A stretch of 64,000 bases of DNA from Rhizobium phaseoli (GCF_010668805.1 NZ_WUFT01000001.1:434001-498000), one strand, 5' to 3'; numbered from the stretch's first letter, positions 35,019 to 43,988 are shown. Made by a program: numbers and translations. Notes: a model not told the origin generated them from the letters alone.

Positions 35019-35480
35019 TCACGCGGCCTTTGTCACCGCATCGATCGGATGCTGCGAGCGGAAGCCAACGGCAAGGCGGTTCCAGATATTGATCGCGCCG
35101 ATCGCCACGGTGATCTTCGTCATTTCCCCCTCGGAGAAATGCGCCTTCAGCGTCTCGTAATCGGCATCCGGCGCGCCGGTTTTAGCAATGTTCGTCACGG
35201 CGTCGACCCAACCGAGCAGCGCCCGTTCGCGGGCGTCATAAACAGGTGATTCCCGCCAGACACACATCAGGTTGATCCACTGCTCGCTCAGCCCATCATG
35301 GCGGGCTTCCTTCACATGCATGTCGACGCAATAGGCGCAGCCATTGATCTGCGAAGCGCGCAGCTTGATCAGGTGAATGAAGCGGCGCTCCAATCCGGAA
35401 GACTGGATGTACTGCTCGAGCGCGACGATCGCCTTATAGGCATCGGGGGCGGCTTTGGCGAAGTTGAAACGCGGTTGCAT
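35019..35480 (-). CDS. AhpD-like carboxymuconolactone decarboxylase family protein
   Basis: The 153-residue helical protein has the peroxidase-type CxxC (Cys48 and Cys51 in NGCAYC) with a nearby His55, as in AhpD. The family includes alkylhydroperoxidases that receive electrons from lipoyl proteins and act on organic peroxides. The ATG follows AGGAGAAG. It lies 21 bases after an Rrf2 regulator in the same direction, so the two form an operon, probably answering to redox or nitrosative stress. Confidence 0.92.
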   Translation of the reverse strand: MQPRFNFAKAAPDAYKAIVALEQYIQSSGLERRFIHLIKLRASQINGCAYCVDMHVKEARHDGLSEQWINLMCVWRESPVYDARERALLGWVDAVTNIAKTGAPDADYETLKAHFSEGEMTKITVAIGAINIWNRLAVGFRSQHPIDAVTKAA

Positions 35481-35501
35481 GGTCTTCTCCTTTGTTATGG
35501 C

Positions 35502-36002
35502 TCAGCGAGCCGTCTTGCGTTCGTGGATTTCCAGGAAGGCGCAGCTTCGGGCTGCGATCGATCCGTCGTCGAGAGCGGTCAATTCGATACCGAGGTCGGC
35601 GATGCTGGTCTTGGCGAGTTCGGCCCGATAGGCTCGTTCGGCTTTGAGCATCGCCGCGCTGATGTTGCAGGGCGTGGCGAAGAGGCGATCGGCGACCGGG
35701 TTCGGTCCACGCTGGCGGATTTCGGCGCAGCGGAAAGCCGGTGCCGGTCCCTCGACCGCGAGAAGAATGTCGAGCAGCGAGATCTCCTCGGCCGCCTTCG
35801 CCAGGCGGTATCCACCTTTCGGCCCTGGGACGGTATTGAGGAGGCCGGCGCCCGACAGCGCCTGCAGATGTTTCAGGAGATAGCTCGTCGAAACGCCGTG
35901 GAACTCCGCTAGTGCTGCGGCCGAAAGCACGCCGCCTTCGGAGAGGCCGGCAAGCATCGCGACGCTGTGAATGGCCTGCTCGACCCCATCGCTCATCTTC
36001 AT
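35502..36002 (-). CDS. Rrf2 family transcriptional regulator
   Basis: The 166-residue protein has the Rrf2 winged helix (LSAAALAEFHGVSTSYLLKHL, about 26-46) and wing PGPKGGYRLAK. Cysteines are at about 92, 112 and 154. The canonical three-cysteine cluster spacing of IscR/NsrR is not kept, so an Fe-S cluster is uncertain and a thiol switch is possible. A perfect palindrome 19 bases upstream suggests autoregulation, with the AhpD gene under the same control. Confidence 0.92.
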   Translation of the reverse strand: MKMSDGVEQAIHSVAMLAGLSEGGVLSAAALAEFHGVSTSYLLKHLQALSGAGLLNTVPGPKGGYRLAKAAEEISLLDILLAVEGPAPAFRCAEIRQRGPNPVADRLFATPCNISAAMLKAERAYRAELAKTSIADLGIELTALDDGSIAARSCAFLEIHERKTAR

Positions 36003-36020
36003 CGAAACTTCTCCCTAGGT

Positions 36021-36041
36021 CGTGGATAAAATATATCCACG
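36021..36041. promoter_or_regulatory. palindromic operator of the Rrf2-AhpD operon
   Basis: A perfect inverted repeat has arms CGTGGATA and TATCCACG around AAATA. It sits 19 bases before the Rrf2 start and also lies in the promoter region facing the second YitT gene. Autoregulation is inferred from position. Confidence 0.7.
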
Positions 36042-36122
36042 ATTATGCCGGTTGTCAACAGGGCGCTGCTTGCCTTTCTCCCGGCGCCGGATAGAAACTG
36101 AAAAAGTCGACAGGGGAACATC

Positions 36123-36755
36123 ATGGCATCCAACGCCTTCGCAGGCCTTCTGAATTCCAGCGCCGATCGCCACTCGCCGTTCGATGACGCCCAGGGCATC
36201 GTCGCCGGCAGCATGCTCGCCGTGCTTGGCGTCTCCCTTCTCTCCGGCGCGGGGCTGCTTGCCGGCGGCACGGCGGGCCGCGCCTTCCTCGCGCATTATG
36301 CGACCGGAATCAGCTTCGGCCTTTGTTTCTTCGCGGTGAACCTGCCCTTCTATTATCTCGCCTTTCGCCGCCTGGGTCTTGCCTTCACCATCAAGACCTT
36401 CGCCGCCATCGCCCTGACATCGGTCCTGTCCGAATTCGTCCCGGATTTCATCGGCATCGCCCATGTCAATCCTTTCGCCGGGGCGCTCTTTGGCGGCCTC
36501 GTCATCGGCGCCGGCATGCTGGCGCTGTTCCGTCACCGCGCCAGCCTCGGCGGCATCGGCATTCTCGCCCTCTATATTCAGGATCGTTTCGGCTGGCGCG
36601 CCGGCTTCGTTCAGCTCGGCTTCGACGGCATCATCCTGGCGCTCTCCTTCTTCGTCGCCAGCCCCTTCATCATCGCCTGCTCCGTGCTCGGCGCGGTCGT
36701 GCTCAATCTCACGATTGCCATCAACCATCGCAAAGACCGCTATATCGCCATGTGA
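36123..36755 (+). CDS. YitT family membrane protein, paralogue 2
   Basis: The 210-residue protein has about six membrane segments with GAGLLAGGTAGRAFLAHY, FTIKTFAAIAL and LFRHRASLGGIGILAL, ending INHRKDRYIAM. It is divergent from Rrf2, whose operator lies in between. It is a paralogue of the gene at 33742, so a duplication flanks the Rrf2-AhpD pair. The ATG follows AGGGGAAC. Function unknown. Confidence 0.88.
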   Translation: MASNAFAGLLNSSADRHSPFDDAQGIVAGSMLAVLGVSLLSGAGLLAGGTAGRAFLAHYATGISFGLCFFAVNLPFYYLAFRRLGLAFTIKTFAAIALTSVLSEFVPDFIGIAHVNPFAGALFGGLVIGAGMLALFRHRASLGGIGILALYIQDRFGWRAGFVQLGFDGIILALSFFVASPFIIACSVLGAVVLNLTIAINHRKDRYIAM

Positions 36756-36802
36756 AAAGCCGCCGCTCTTCTTTTTCCCTCGGATTTCACTAGTTTCAGG
36801 GC

Positions 36803-39313
36803 GTGGACCAGATCGATGCCGAAGCCCGCGTTTTGCTGCCTGCCGCCTTCACCCGCTGGTTTGCGGAAAAGGGCTGGCGGCCGCGCGCCCATCAGCTGGA
36901 ATTGCTCGCCCGCGCCGAGGCCGGTGAAAGCACGCTGCTGATTGCGCCCACCGGCGCCGGCAAGACGCTCGCCGGTTTTCTGCCGTCGCTTACCGATCTC
37001 ACCCGCCGCGGTAGGATTCCGCCCGGCTCTGCCTTCACCGGCATCCACACGCTCTATGTTTCGCCGCTGAAGGCGCTTGCGATCGATATCGAGCGCAACC
37101 TGACGAAGCCGGTCGAGGAGATGGGCCTGCCGGTCACCGTCGAAAACCGCACCGGCGATACGCCGAACGCCAAGCGCCAGCGCCAGAAGCTCAACCCGCC
37201 GGATATTCTGCTGACGACGCCGGAACAGGTCGCCCTGCTTCTGGCCAACCGCGAGGCCGAGCGCTTCTTCAAGGACCTGAAATATGTCGTGCTCGACGAG
37301 CTGCATTCGCTCGTCACCTCCAAGCGCGGCCATATGCTGTCGCTCGGCCTTGCCCGTCTGCGCCGCCTTGCCCCCGGCCTCCAGACCATCGGCCTGTCGG
37401 CGACCGTCGCCGAACCGATGGATCTGCAGAAATGGCTGGTCCCTCAACAGGAGGGCAGCGAACATCACGCCGGTCTCGTCGTCGTCGAAGGCGGCGCCAA
37501 GCCTGACATTTCGATCCTGTCGACCGAAGAGCGCATTCCCTGGGCCGGCCATTCCGCCCGCTATGCCATCCCCGATGTCTACCGGCAGCTGCTCCACCAC
37601 CAGACGACGCTGCTCTTCGTCAACACCCGCAGCCAGGCGGAAATGCTGTTTCAGGCGCTGTGGACGATCAATGACGACAATCTGCCGATTGCCCTCCATC
37701 ACGGCTCGCTCGATGTCGCCCAGCGCCGCAAGGTCGAGGCGGCGATGGCCGAAAACCGGCTGCGCGCCGTCGTCGCCACCTCCACCCTCGATCTCGGCAT
37801 CGACTGGGGCGATGTCGATCTCGTCATCCATGTCGGTGCGCCGAAGGGCGCCTCGCGTCTTGCCCAGCGCATCGGCCGCGCCAATCATCGCATGGACGAG
37901 CCGTCGAAAGCGATCCTCGTGCCCGCCAATCGCTTCGAGGTGATGGAGTGCCAGGCGGCCCTCGACGCCAATTATATCGGCGCGCAGGACACCCCGCCGG
38001 TCGGCCGCGGCGCGCTCGACGTGCTCGCTCAGCACGTGCTCGGCATGGCCTGCGCCGAACCCTTCGACATGCTGGAACTCTACGATGAAATCATCAGCGC
38101 CTCGCCCTATGCCGACCTCAGCTGGGAGACCTTCGAGCGTATCGTCGATTTCGTCGCGACCGGTGGTTATGCGCTCCGCACCTACGAGCGTTACGCCCGC
38201 ATCCGCAAGACCAAGGAGGGCCGTTGGCGCGTTTCCAATCCGGCCGTCGCCCAGCAATACCGCCTCAACCTCGGCACCATCGTCGAAAGCCCGATGCTGA
38301 ACATCCGCATGGTCAAGCGCGGCGAGGGCGGCCGGATCGGCCGCGGCGGCGCCACGCTTGGAAAGGTCGAGGAATATTTCCTCGAGCAATTGTCGCCGGG
38401 CGATACATTTGTCTTCTCCGGCAAGGTGCTGCGCTTCGAGGGCATCCGCGAAAACGAATGCCTGGCATCGCAGGCCTTTTCGCTCGATCCGAAAATCCCC
38501 TCCTACAACGGCGGCAAGTTCCCGCTGTCGACCTATCTCGCCGAGCAGGTTCGGGCGATGATCGCCGATCCCGACCGCTGGCGCCATCTGCCGGATCAGG
38601 TGCGCGACTGGCTGTCGCTGCAGAACGACAAGTCGATGCTGCCGAAGCGCGACGAGTTCCTGATCGAAACCTTCCCGCGCGGCAGCCGCGCCTATATGGT
38701 CGCCTATCCGTTCGAAGGCCGTCTTGCCCACCAGACGCTCGGCATGCTGCTCACCCGCCGGTTGGAGCGGGCCGGCGCCAAGCCGCTCGGCTTCGTCGCC
38801 ACCGATTATTCGCTGGCCGTCTGGGGCCTCGAGGATTTGGGGCTGATGATCGCCAATGGCAGGCTCAGCCTCTCAGACCTCTTCGACGAGGATATGCTCG
38901 GCGACGATCTCGAAGCCTGGCTCGACGAATCTTTTCTGTTGAAGCGCACCTTCCGCAATTGCGCCGTGATTGCGGGCTTGATCGAGCGCCGTCATCCGGG
39001 CAAGGAAAAGAGCGGCCGCCAGATCACCGTCTCGGCCGATCTGATTTACGACGTGCTGCGCAGCCACGAGCCGGATCACATCCTGCTGCAGGCGACGCGG
39101 CAGGATGCGGCGACGGGACTTTTGGATATTGGCCGGCTTGGCGATATGCTGAGGCGAATCAGGGGCCACATCACTCACCGCGCTCTCGACCATATTTCCC
39201 CGCTCGCCGTGCCGGTGATGCTGGAAATCGGCCGCGAATCGGTGCCGGGCGAGGCCCATGATGCGCTGCTCGCCGAAGCGGCCGACGATCTGATCGCCGA
39301 AGCGCTCGCTTGA
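36803..39313 (+). CDS. ligase-associated DNA damage response DEXH-box helicase (Lhr-like)
   Basis: The 836-residue superfamily 2 helicase has Walker A IAPTGAGKT (about 47-55), motif II DELH (165-168), motif III GLSATVAEP and motif VI QRIGRANHR. An Lhr-type winged-helix and C-terminal region completes it. Homologues belong to a bacterial repair set with a metallophosphoesterase (PdeM), an exonuclease and an ATP-dependent ligase. Here only PdeM follows, 22 bases downstream; ligase and exonuclease genes are not in the window. The start is a GTG 47 bases after YitT. Confidence 0.94.
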   Translation: MDQIDAEARVLLPAAFTRWFAEKGWRPRAHQLELLARAEAGESTLLIAPTGAGKTLAGFLPSLTDLTRRGRIPPGSAFTGIHTLYVSPLKALAIDIERNLTKPVEEMGLPVTVENRTGDTPNAKRQRQKLNPPDILLTTPEQVALLLANREAERFFKDLKYVVLDELHSLVTSKRGHMLSLGLARLRRLAPGLQTIGLSATVAEPMDLQKWLVPQQEGSEHHAGLVVVEGGAKPDISILSTEERIPWAGHSARYAIPDVYRQLLHHQTTLLFVNTRSQAEMLFQALWTINDDNLPIALHHGSLDVAQRRKVEAAMAENRLRAVVATSTLDLGIDWGDVDLVIHVGAPKGASRLAQRIGRANHRMDEPSKAILVPANRFEVMECQAALDANYIGAQDTPPVGRGALDVLAQHVLGMACAEPFDMLELYDEIISASPYADLSWETFERIVDFVATGGYALRTYERYARIRKTKEGRWRVSNPAVAQQYRLNLGTIVESPMLNIRMVKRGEGGRIGRGGATLGKVEEYFLEQLSPGDTFVFSGKVLRFEGIRENECLASQAFSLDPKIPSYNGGKFPLSTYLAEQVRAMIADPDRWRHLPDQVRDWLSLQNDKSMLPKRDEFLIETFPRGSRAYMVAYPFEGRLAHQTLGMLLTRRLERAGAKPLGFVATDYSLAVWGLEDLGLMIANGRLSLSDLFDEDMLGDDLEAWLDESFLLKRTFRNCAVIAGLIERRHPGKEKSGRQITVSADLIYDVLRSHEPDHILLQATRQDAATGLLDIGRLGDMLRRIRGHITHRALDHISPLAVPVMLEIGRESVPGEAHDALLAEAADDLIAEALA

Positions 39314-39335
39314 GACTTGTTTGGGAATATTGACC

Positions 39336-40064
39336 GTGATCAACCGCCTGGCGCTTGCGCGCGATATATCGGGACAGACCGCGATGCCGGGGATCGAGAC
39401 ATCGGTCCATGGCATTGCCGCCGTCTGCGATCCGCTCGGCGCGCTTTATCTGCCGGATGCCGGCCTGCTCGTCGTCTCCGACCTGCATCTGGAAAAGGGT
39501 GCCGCCTTCGCCCGCCGCGGCATGATGCTGCCGCCTTATGATACGCTGGCGACGCTGACCGTGCTTGCCGCCGTCATTTCTCGCTATGATCCGAAGCTCG
39601 TCGTCTCGCTCGGCGACAGTTTCCACGACCGCATCGGATCGGCGCATCTGCCGGAGAATTTCCGGGCGCTGATCGTTGCCATGGCCCGCGGCCGCGAATG
39701 GATCTGGGTCAATGGCAATCATGATCCCGAGGGCGTCGTCGATCTGCCAGGCGCCTCGGTCGACGAGATGCATTATGCCGGCCTGACCTTCCGCCACGAG
39801 CCGAGGAGCGGTTTGCAGAGCGGCGAAATCGCCGGCCACCTGCACCCGTCGGCGACGGTGCGCCGCCGCGAGAAATCCGTCCGCCGCCCGTGTTTCGCCA
39901 CCGACGGCGCCCGCCTGCTGATGCCGGCCTTCGGCGTCATGAGCGGCGGCCTGGATCTCGCCCATCAGGCGATGAAGGGCCTGTTCGACACATCTTCGCT
40001 GATGGCGCATTTGCTGGGGCGCGATCGGATCTATTCGGTCAAGTACGGGAATTTGCGGGGGTAG
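39336..40064 (+). CDS. pdeM: ligase-associated DNA damage response endonuclease PdeM (metallophosphoesterase)
   Basis: This calcineurin-like phosphoesterase of about 242 residues keeps the metal motifs in order: SDLHLEKG (48-55), GDSFHD (93-98), GNHDP (127-131) and GHLHP (167-171). Such proteins cut nucleic acid and are tied to the Lhr-like helicase upstream. The start is uncertain: GTG 39336 (after GGGAAT) is chosen; TTG 39321 and ATG 39384 are alternatives. A large inverted-repeat element follows at once. Confidence 0.9.
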   Translation: MINRLALARDISGQTAMPGIETSVHGIAAVCDPLGALYLPDAGLLVVSDLHLEKGAAFARRGMMLPPYDTLATLTVLAAVISRYDPKLVVSLGDSFHDRIGSAHLPENFRALIVAMARGREWIWVNGNHDPEGVVDLPGASVDEMHYAGLTFRHEPRSGLQSGEIAGHLHPSATVRRREKSVRRPCFATDGARLLMPAFGVMSGGLDLAHQAMKGLFDTSSLMAHLLGRDRIYSVKYGNLRG

Positions 40065-40099
40065 CGATTGCTATCTCGGATAGGGCGTGCCGTGTGATA

Positions 40100-40275
40100 C
40101 CCCCCTCTGCCCTGCCGGGCATCTCCCCCACAAGTGGGGAGATCGGCAAAACGTTGGCTCGCCAGTCCCTCTCCGACGCCGTGCGGAACACCAGTTCGTC
40201 ATTGCTTGGGGAAACCATCGCGCCCAGCCAATCTCCCCACCTGTGGGGGAGATGCCCGGCAGGGCAGAGGGGGGC
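40100..40275. repeat. large inverted-repeat element, copy C1
   Basis: Arms of about 45 bases (CCCCTCTGCCCTGCCGGGCA and ATCTCCCCCAC on the left, mirrored on the right) enclose about 80 bases. Each arm also contains a smaller CTCCCC/GGGGAG hairpin. A second copy with nearly the same arms but unrelated core lies at 56242-56413. Confidence 0.8.
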
Positions 40276-40295
40276 GGCCACGGCACACCCTGAAA

Positions 40296-40877
40296 TCAAT
40301 CACACTCCTGCAACTGCTGCTGATACGTCCCGGCCATCCGCGCAAATTTCTGCGCCGTCTGCTGCAATTGCCCGTTCGAGCGCCAGTCGCCGCGTTTGTA
40401 CCCTGTCGGGCCGGAATAATAGGCGAGATAGAGATTGTATGCGTCGTTCAGCGGAATGCCGGTCTCGGCGCTGTTCTGGGCGTGATACCAACCGATGAAA
40501 TCGATCGCGTCGGCGAAGTTCGCCCGCCGCGCCGTCCAGTTCCCGGTCTGCGACTGATAGTGATCCCATGTCCCGTCGAGAGCCTGCGAATAGCCGTAGG
40601 CGGTCGACGGCCGGGTCCAGGGAATGAAGCCGAACAGCTTGGTGCGCGGCGGCCGGGCGTAGGGCTGGAAGCCGGATTCGGTATACATCGTCGCCATCAG
40701 GATCGGCACCGGCACGCCGTATTTCTTCTCCGTCCGCTCGGCCGCACGCTGCCAGCTGGAGAAGAGCCCGTCGCGCTCGTCGAAGACGGCGCAGATGTTC
40801 CTCGTCTGCTTCGGCGCCGTCGCGCAGCCGGCAAGCAGCGCGAGACCCACGGCGGTCAGAACGATACGAGTACGCAT
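40296..40877 (-). CDS. lytic-transglycosylase-like (SLT fold) lipoprotein
   Basis: The 193-residue protein has a lipobox LLAGC (Cys18) and a lysozyme-like domain: LMATMYTESGF with the catalytic-position Glu at about 67, STAYGYSQ, and DFIGWYH, followed by AYYSGPTGYKRG. It probably acts on peptidoglycan from the outer membrane. The ATG follows GAGAGG. It lies 28 bases after the hydrolase gene in the same direction, so they may be co-transcribed. Confidence 0.9.
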   Translation of the reverse strand: MRTRIVLTAVGLALLAGCATAPKQTRNICAVFDERDGLFSSWQRAAERTEKKYGVPVPILMATMYTESGFQPYARPPRTKLFGFIPWTRPSTAYGYSQALDGTWDHYQSQTGNWTARRANFADAIDFIGWYHAQNSAETGIPLNDAYNLYLAYYSGPTGYKRGDWRSNGQLQQTAQKFARMAGTYQQQLQECD

Positions 40878-40905
40878 GACAAAACCTCTCGTTTCCGAGA
40901 GATTA

Positions 40906-41892
40906 CTAACTCGTAAATGTTAAAAACCGGTTTTTAGTCGAATACGAACTTCCCTGGATAGCTGCCTGTGCCGGCCAGGGATGGATGCCGTCGCGCAGCC
41001 AGAGGACGCTGTCGCGCCAGAAGCCCTCGGAATGGCGTGCATGGAACAGGCCGAAATGGCCGATCGCCTCGAAGTTGAGATCGGCGGGCTGCAACAGCAC
41101 TTCGCCGATCTCGGCGTTGCGGTAATAGGCAAGCGTGCGACGGATCGCCGGCACGGTTCCGAGTTCGTCGTCCGACATGGCGACAGCAAGAATAGGTGCG
41201 GTCACCGCAGCAAAACGTTTGAGCACCTCGTCGCGCTCCGCGGCCGGGTGGCTCATCTCCATGCGCGCCCGGCGAAAGCTCCATTCATGGGCGACGCCGG
41301 CCGGCAGATCCTCGAGCCAGCCGAGCCGTTTGCCGGGAAAATAGCCGAAGAGCGCCGTCAGCACCGGCATGACGAAGTGCCATTTCATCAGCAGCCGCAT
41401 CCGGTGCGCAGGCGCATAATCGCGCCAATAGGCGTATTGGGCGCCCACCGTCAGCATGCGGTCGATCCGGCCGGCATGTTTCGAGAGGCCCGGCAGAAAA
41501 CCGCCGATGCTGTGGCCGACGACATAGAGCGGCTGGTCTGCCCGTCCGTCCATCAAGCACAGCGCCGCGTCGAAATCCTGTTCGCCCCACTCCCGCCAGC
41601 GATAATCGCAGCCGCGGAGTCGCACCGGCCGCGAAAGCCCGATGCCGCGATAATCATAGGTCAGCACGTCGAAACCGTGAGCGGCGAGAAAGTCGGCGTA
41701 ACGATGATAATAACGCGCAAGCACGCCAGTCGCCGGATTGATGATGACGCTGGCACGTGCCTTCGCTTCACCCGAGGTCCAGAGATGGCCGCCGAGCAAC
41801 ACGCCGTCGCTGCATCGGATCTCCACCGGTGCAGCTACTGCCGGCCGTTCATCTTGTTCTTCCGCAAGCGGCAGGTCTGCGCCTTCGGCCAT
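40906..41892 (-). CDS. alpha/beta-fold hydrolase
   Basis: The 328-residue protein has an alpha/beta hydrolase core with the nucleophile elbow GHSIGG (Ser about 128), an upstream TYDYRGIG loop and a conserved acid/His end (MSDDELG, IGHFGLFHAR). It looks like the COG4757 type of predicted hydrolases; the substrate is unknown. The start at 41892 follows GGGGAGACGGAG; a start five codons upstream lacks such a site. No signal peptide, so cytoplasmic. Confidence 0.88.
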   Translation of the reverse strand: MAEGADLPLAEEQDERPAVAAPVEIRCSDGVLLGGHLWTSGEAKARASVIINPATGVLARYYHRYADFLAAHGFDVLTYDYRGIGLSRPVRLRGCDYRWREWGEQDFDAALCLMDGRADQPLYVVGHSIGGFLPGLSKHAGRIDRMLTVGAQYAYWRDYAPAHRMRLLMKWHFVMPVLTALFGYFPGKRLGWLEDLPAGVAHEWSFRRARMEMSHPAAERDEVLKRFAAVTAPILAVAMSDDELGTVPAIRRTLAYYRNAEIGEVLLQPADLNFEAIGHFGLFHARHSEGFWRDSVLWLRDGIHPWPAQAAIQGSSYSTKNRFLTFTS

Positions 41893-41998
41893 GCTCCGTC
41901 TCCCCATGTTCGGGGCGATGATAGAGGCGGGATTTCAGCAGGAAAAGCCGAATGCGGCCACAGATTGGGCCGCCGGCGTCATCAGATAGTCTAACCCT

Positions 41999-42172
41999 CT
42001 ACGCTTTGATGGGCTCGTAACGCAGGATCACCGCGCCGCTTTCCGTCGTCGAGGATTGGATGAGCTTCAGCGCCACCTGCTCCCCTGCAGGCTTGAAAAG
42101 CGGGTAGCCGCCGCCGAGAAGGACGGGCACGACGCAAATCCTGACTTCATCGATAAAGGCCGGATTTCAGCG
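41999..42172 (-). pseudogene. remnant of a dihydrofolate-reductase-family (RibD C-terminal type) gene
   Basis: A minus-strand frame gives IDEVRICVVPVLLGGGYPLF, then TTESGAVILRYEPIKA and a stop at 41999-42001. This matches the C-terminus of RibD-type reductases. Upstream the frame breaks; a different frame yields WQAVKRAHGADAVILNPAE, perhaps a shifted or unrelated piece. No start or N-terminus exists. The remaining 42173-42264 stretch shows nothing else. Confidence 0.6.
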
Positions 42173-42264
42173 GGATTGAGGATGACCGCATCGGCGCCAT
42201 GCGCTCGCTTGACCGCCTGCCATGACAAGGAAGAAATTCGCTTGATACCGGGCCTTGCTGCAGA

Positions 42265-43065
42265 TCAGTCCTTGCGGAAGATCAGGCTGGCGCCCCAGCC
42301 GGTGATGACGGCGAGCAGGACGGACGCACAGCCGTAGAGGATCGGCTGGCCATGCGCAGCGTCGGTAATCGTCTGCTCGATGCCGGTCTTGATGACGCGC
42401 AGCGGCAGCGATTGCTGGGTGATAAGATTGCCGCTCTTGAACAGATAGGCGCGCACCGTGTGGACGCCGTTCGGAATGTTTGCCGGCAGGCGCAGGCTGG
42501 CCTTGAAGAGGTTGGAGGAAACGAAGCGCACGCCGCTCGGGTTGCGGTCGTAGAACCCGCCGCCCTGCTGCAGCCGCCGGAAGGCATCGCGGAATTCGCC
42601 GAGATTGCTGCCATCGCCGACAAAGCCGACCGGCGTCAGCGGAATGTGATCGATGCCGATCCCCTGATCGGTCAGCTCGAGCGGCGTCGTCAGGTCGTCG
42701 ATCATCCGCGAACTCGACATCGAATAGGAGTGCGGCACCGCCTCGAAAGTCATCGAACGTGTATTGACCCAGATCCCGAAGACGCGCTCCTTCTTGCGCA
42801 CCGTCGCATCCTGGCGCGGACCTTCCAGCACCACGACCACGTCATATTGGCCGATGGCGAGCAGCAGCTGGTCGGTGTTCGAGAGCGCCCCGAAGATCGT
42901 CAGGTCGGCGCCATGGAAATCCGAGGTGATGGCGATTTCGCTGGTCGACGTGCCGATCTCCAGCCCTTCACGCACCGCTTCGCTTGCCTGCCCAGGCAGC
43001 CATTGTGCTCCGGCGGCCGCCGGCAGCAGGCAAAGAAGCGCGATGGCGGCAGCAAGCAGGCGCAT
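42265..43065 (-). CDS. TIGR02186 family membrane-anchored protein
   Basis: The 266-residue protein has a signal peptide (residues 1-20), a beta-rich periplasmic domain (VRKKERVFGIWVNTRS, then YSMSSSRMIDDL) and one C-terminal membrane helix (ILYGCASVLLAVITGW). This is the TIGR02186 (Alph_Pro_TM) family, which sits next to TauE/SafE exporters in alphaproteobacteria. Its start overlaps the exporter stop by one base (TGATG), so translation is coupled. The role is unproven, probably accessory to the exporter. Confidence 0.9.
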   Translation of the reverse strand: MRLLAAAIALLCLLPAAAGAQWLPGQASEAVREGLEIGTSTSEIAITSDFHGADLTIFGALSNTDQLLLAIGQYDVVVVLEGPRQDATVRKKERVFGIWVNTRSMTFEAVPHSYSMSSSRMIDDLTTPLELTDQGIGIDHIPLTPVGFVGDGSNLGEFRDAFRRLQQGGGFYDRNPSGVRFVSSNLFKASLRLPANIPNGVHTVRAYLFKSGNLITQQSLPLRVIKTGIEQTITDAAHGQPILYGCASVLLAVITGWGASLIFRKD

Positions 43066-43988
43066 CACTTGCCCGCTCCCATCACCACCGAATAGATGTC
43101 GGCCGGCGTCACCACCAGCGCGATCGCCAGACGCACGCCGACGGCGAGCACCAGCAGGCCGAGCAGGGCGCGTAGCTGCTCTCCGCGCAGCTTCTGGCCG
43201 ACACGCACGCCGTATTGCGCGCCGATGACGCCCGCCACCATCAGGATGAAGGCGAGCACGATATCGACGGAAAAGTTCGTCGCCGCCTGGACGATCGTTG
43301 TATAGGCGGTCACGAAAATGATCTGGAACAACGAGGTGCCGACAACGACATTGGTTGGGATGCGCAACAGATAGATCATTGCCGGCACCATGATGAAGCC
43401 GCCGCCGACACCCATGATCGAGGTGAGGATGCCGATCGCAAAGCCGAGGGCAACGATCGGAATGACGCTGAGAAAGACCTTCGATTTCTTGAAACGCACC
43501 TTCAGCGGCAGTCTGTGCACCCAGTGCTGGTGGCCGGGCTTGCGTGGCGCCGGCGGCTCGTTGCGCGCCGCCCGCCGCATGGCATTGATGCTTTCGAGCA
43601 GCATCAGTCCGCCGACCGTGCCGAGGAAGATGACATACATCAGCGAAATGATCAGGTCGAGCTGGCCGATGGCGCGCAGCAGCGAGAAGATCCAGATGCC
43701 GACCGTCGCCCCCGATAGGCCGCCGATCAAAAGCACTGTGCCGAGCTTGACGTCGAGCGTGCCGCGCCGGAAATGGGTGATCGCGCCCGAAATCGACGAC
43801 GCCACCACCTGGTTGGCGCCGGTGGCGACCGCAACGATCGGGGGGATATTGTAGAAGATCAGCAGCGGCGTGATCAGAAAGCCGCCACCGACGCCGAACA
43901 TTCCAGACAGGAATCCGACGGCCGCTCCCATGCCGAGAATGATGAAGATGTTCACCGACAATTCTGCGATGGGCAGATAGATTGTCAC
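43065..43988 (-). CDS. TauE/SafE (TSUP) family anion exporter
   Basis: The 307-residue protein has eight or so membrane helices in two repeats, each with the FGVGGG/MGVGGG motif (SGMFGVGGGFLITPLL and SIMGVGGGFIMVPAM). Family members move sulfite, sulfoacetate or related organosulfur anions. The GTG at 43988 (MTIYLPIAE in homologues) is chosen; TTG 44000 is possible. It is coupled to TIGR02186 downstream. Substrate direction is inferred. Confidence 0.9.
   Translation of the reverse strand: MTIYLPIAELSVNIFIILGMGAAVGFLSGMFGVGGGFLITPLLIFYNIPPIVAVATGANQVVASSISGAITHFRRGTLDVKLGTVLLIGGLSGATVGIWIFSLLRAIGQLDLIISLMYVIFLGTVGGLMLLESINAMRRAARNEPPAPRKPGHQHWVHRLPLKVRFKKSKVFLSVIPIVALGFAIGILTSIMGVGGGFIMVPAMIYLLRIPTNVVVGTSLFQIIFVTAYTTIVQAATNFSVDIVLAFILMVAGVIGAQYGVRVGQKLRGEQLRALLGLLVLAVGVRLAIALVVTPADIYSVVMGAGK

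Noticed and set aside
36740-38731. 663-codon minus-strand open frame
   Set aside because: Antisense of the Lhr-like helicase with no recognisable domain; the plus-strand gene shows all helicase motifs.
40100-40275. CRISPR array from repeated GC-rich blocks
   Set aside because: The repeats are inverted pairs, not regular direct repeats with spacers, and no cas genes are present.
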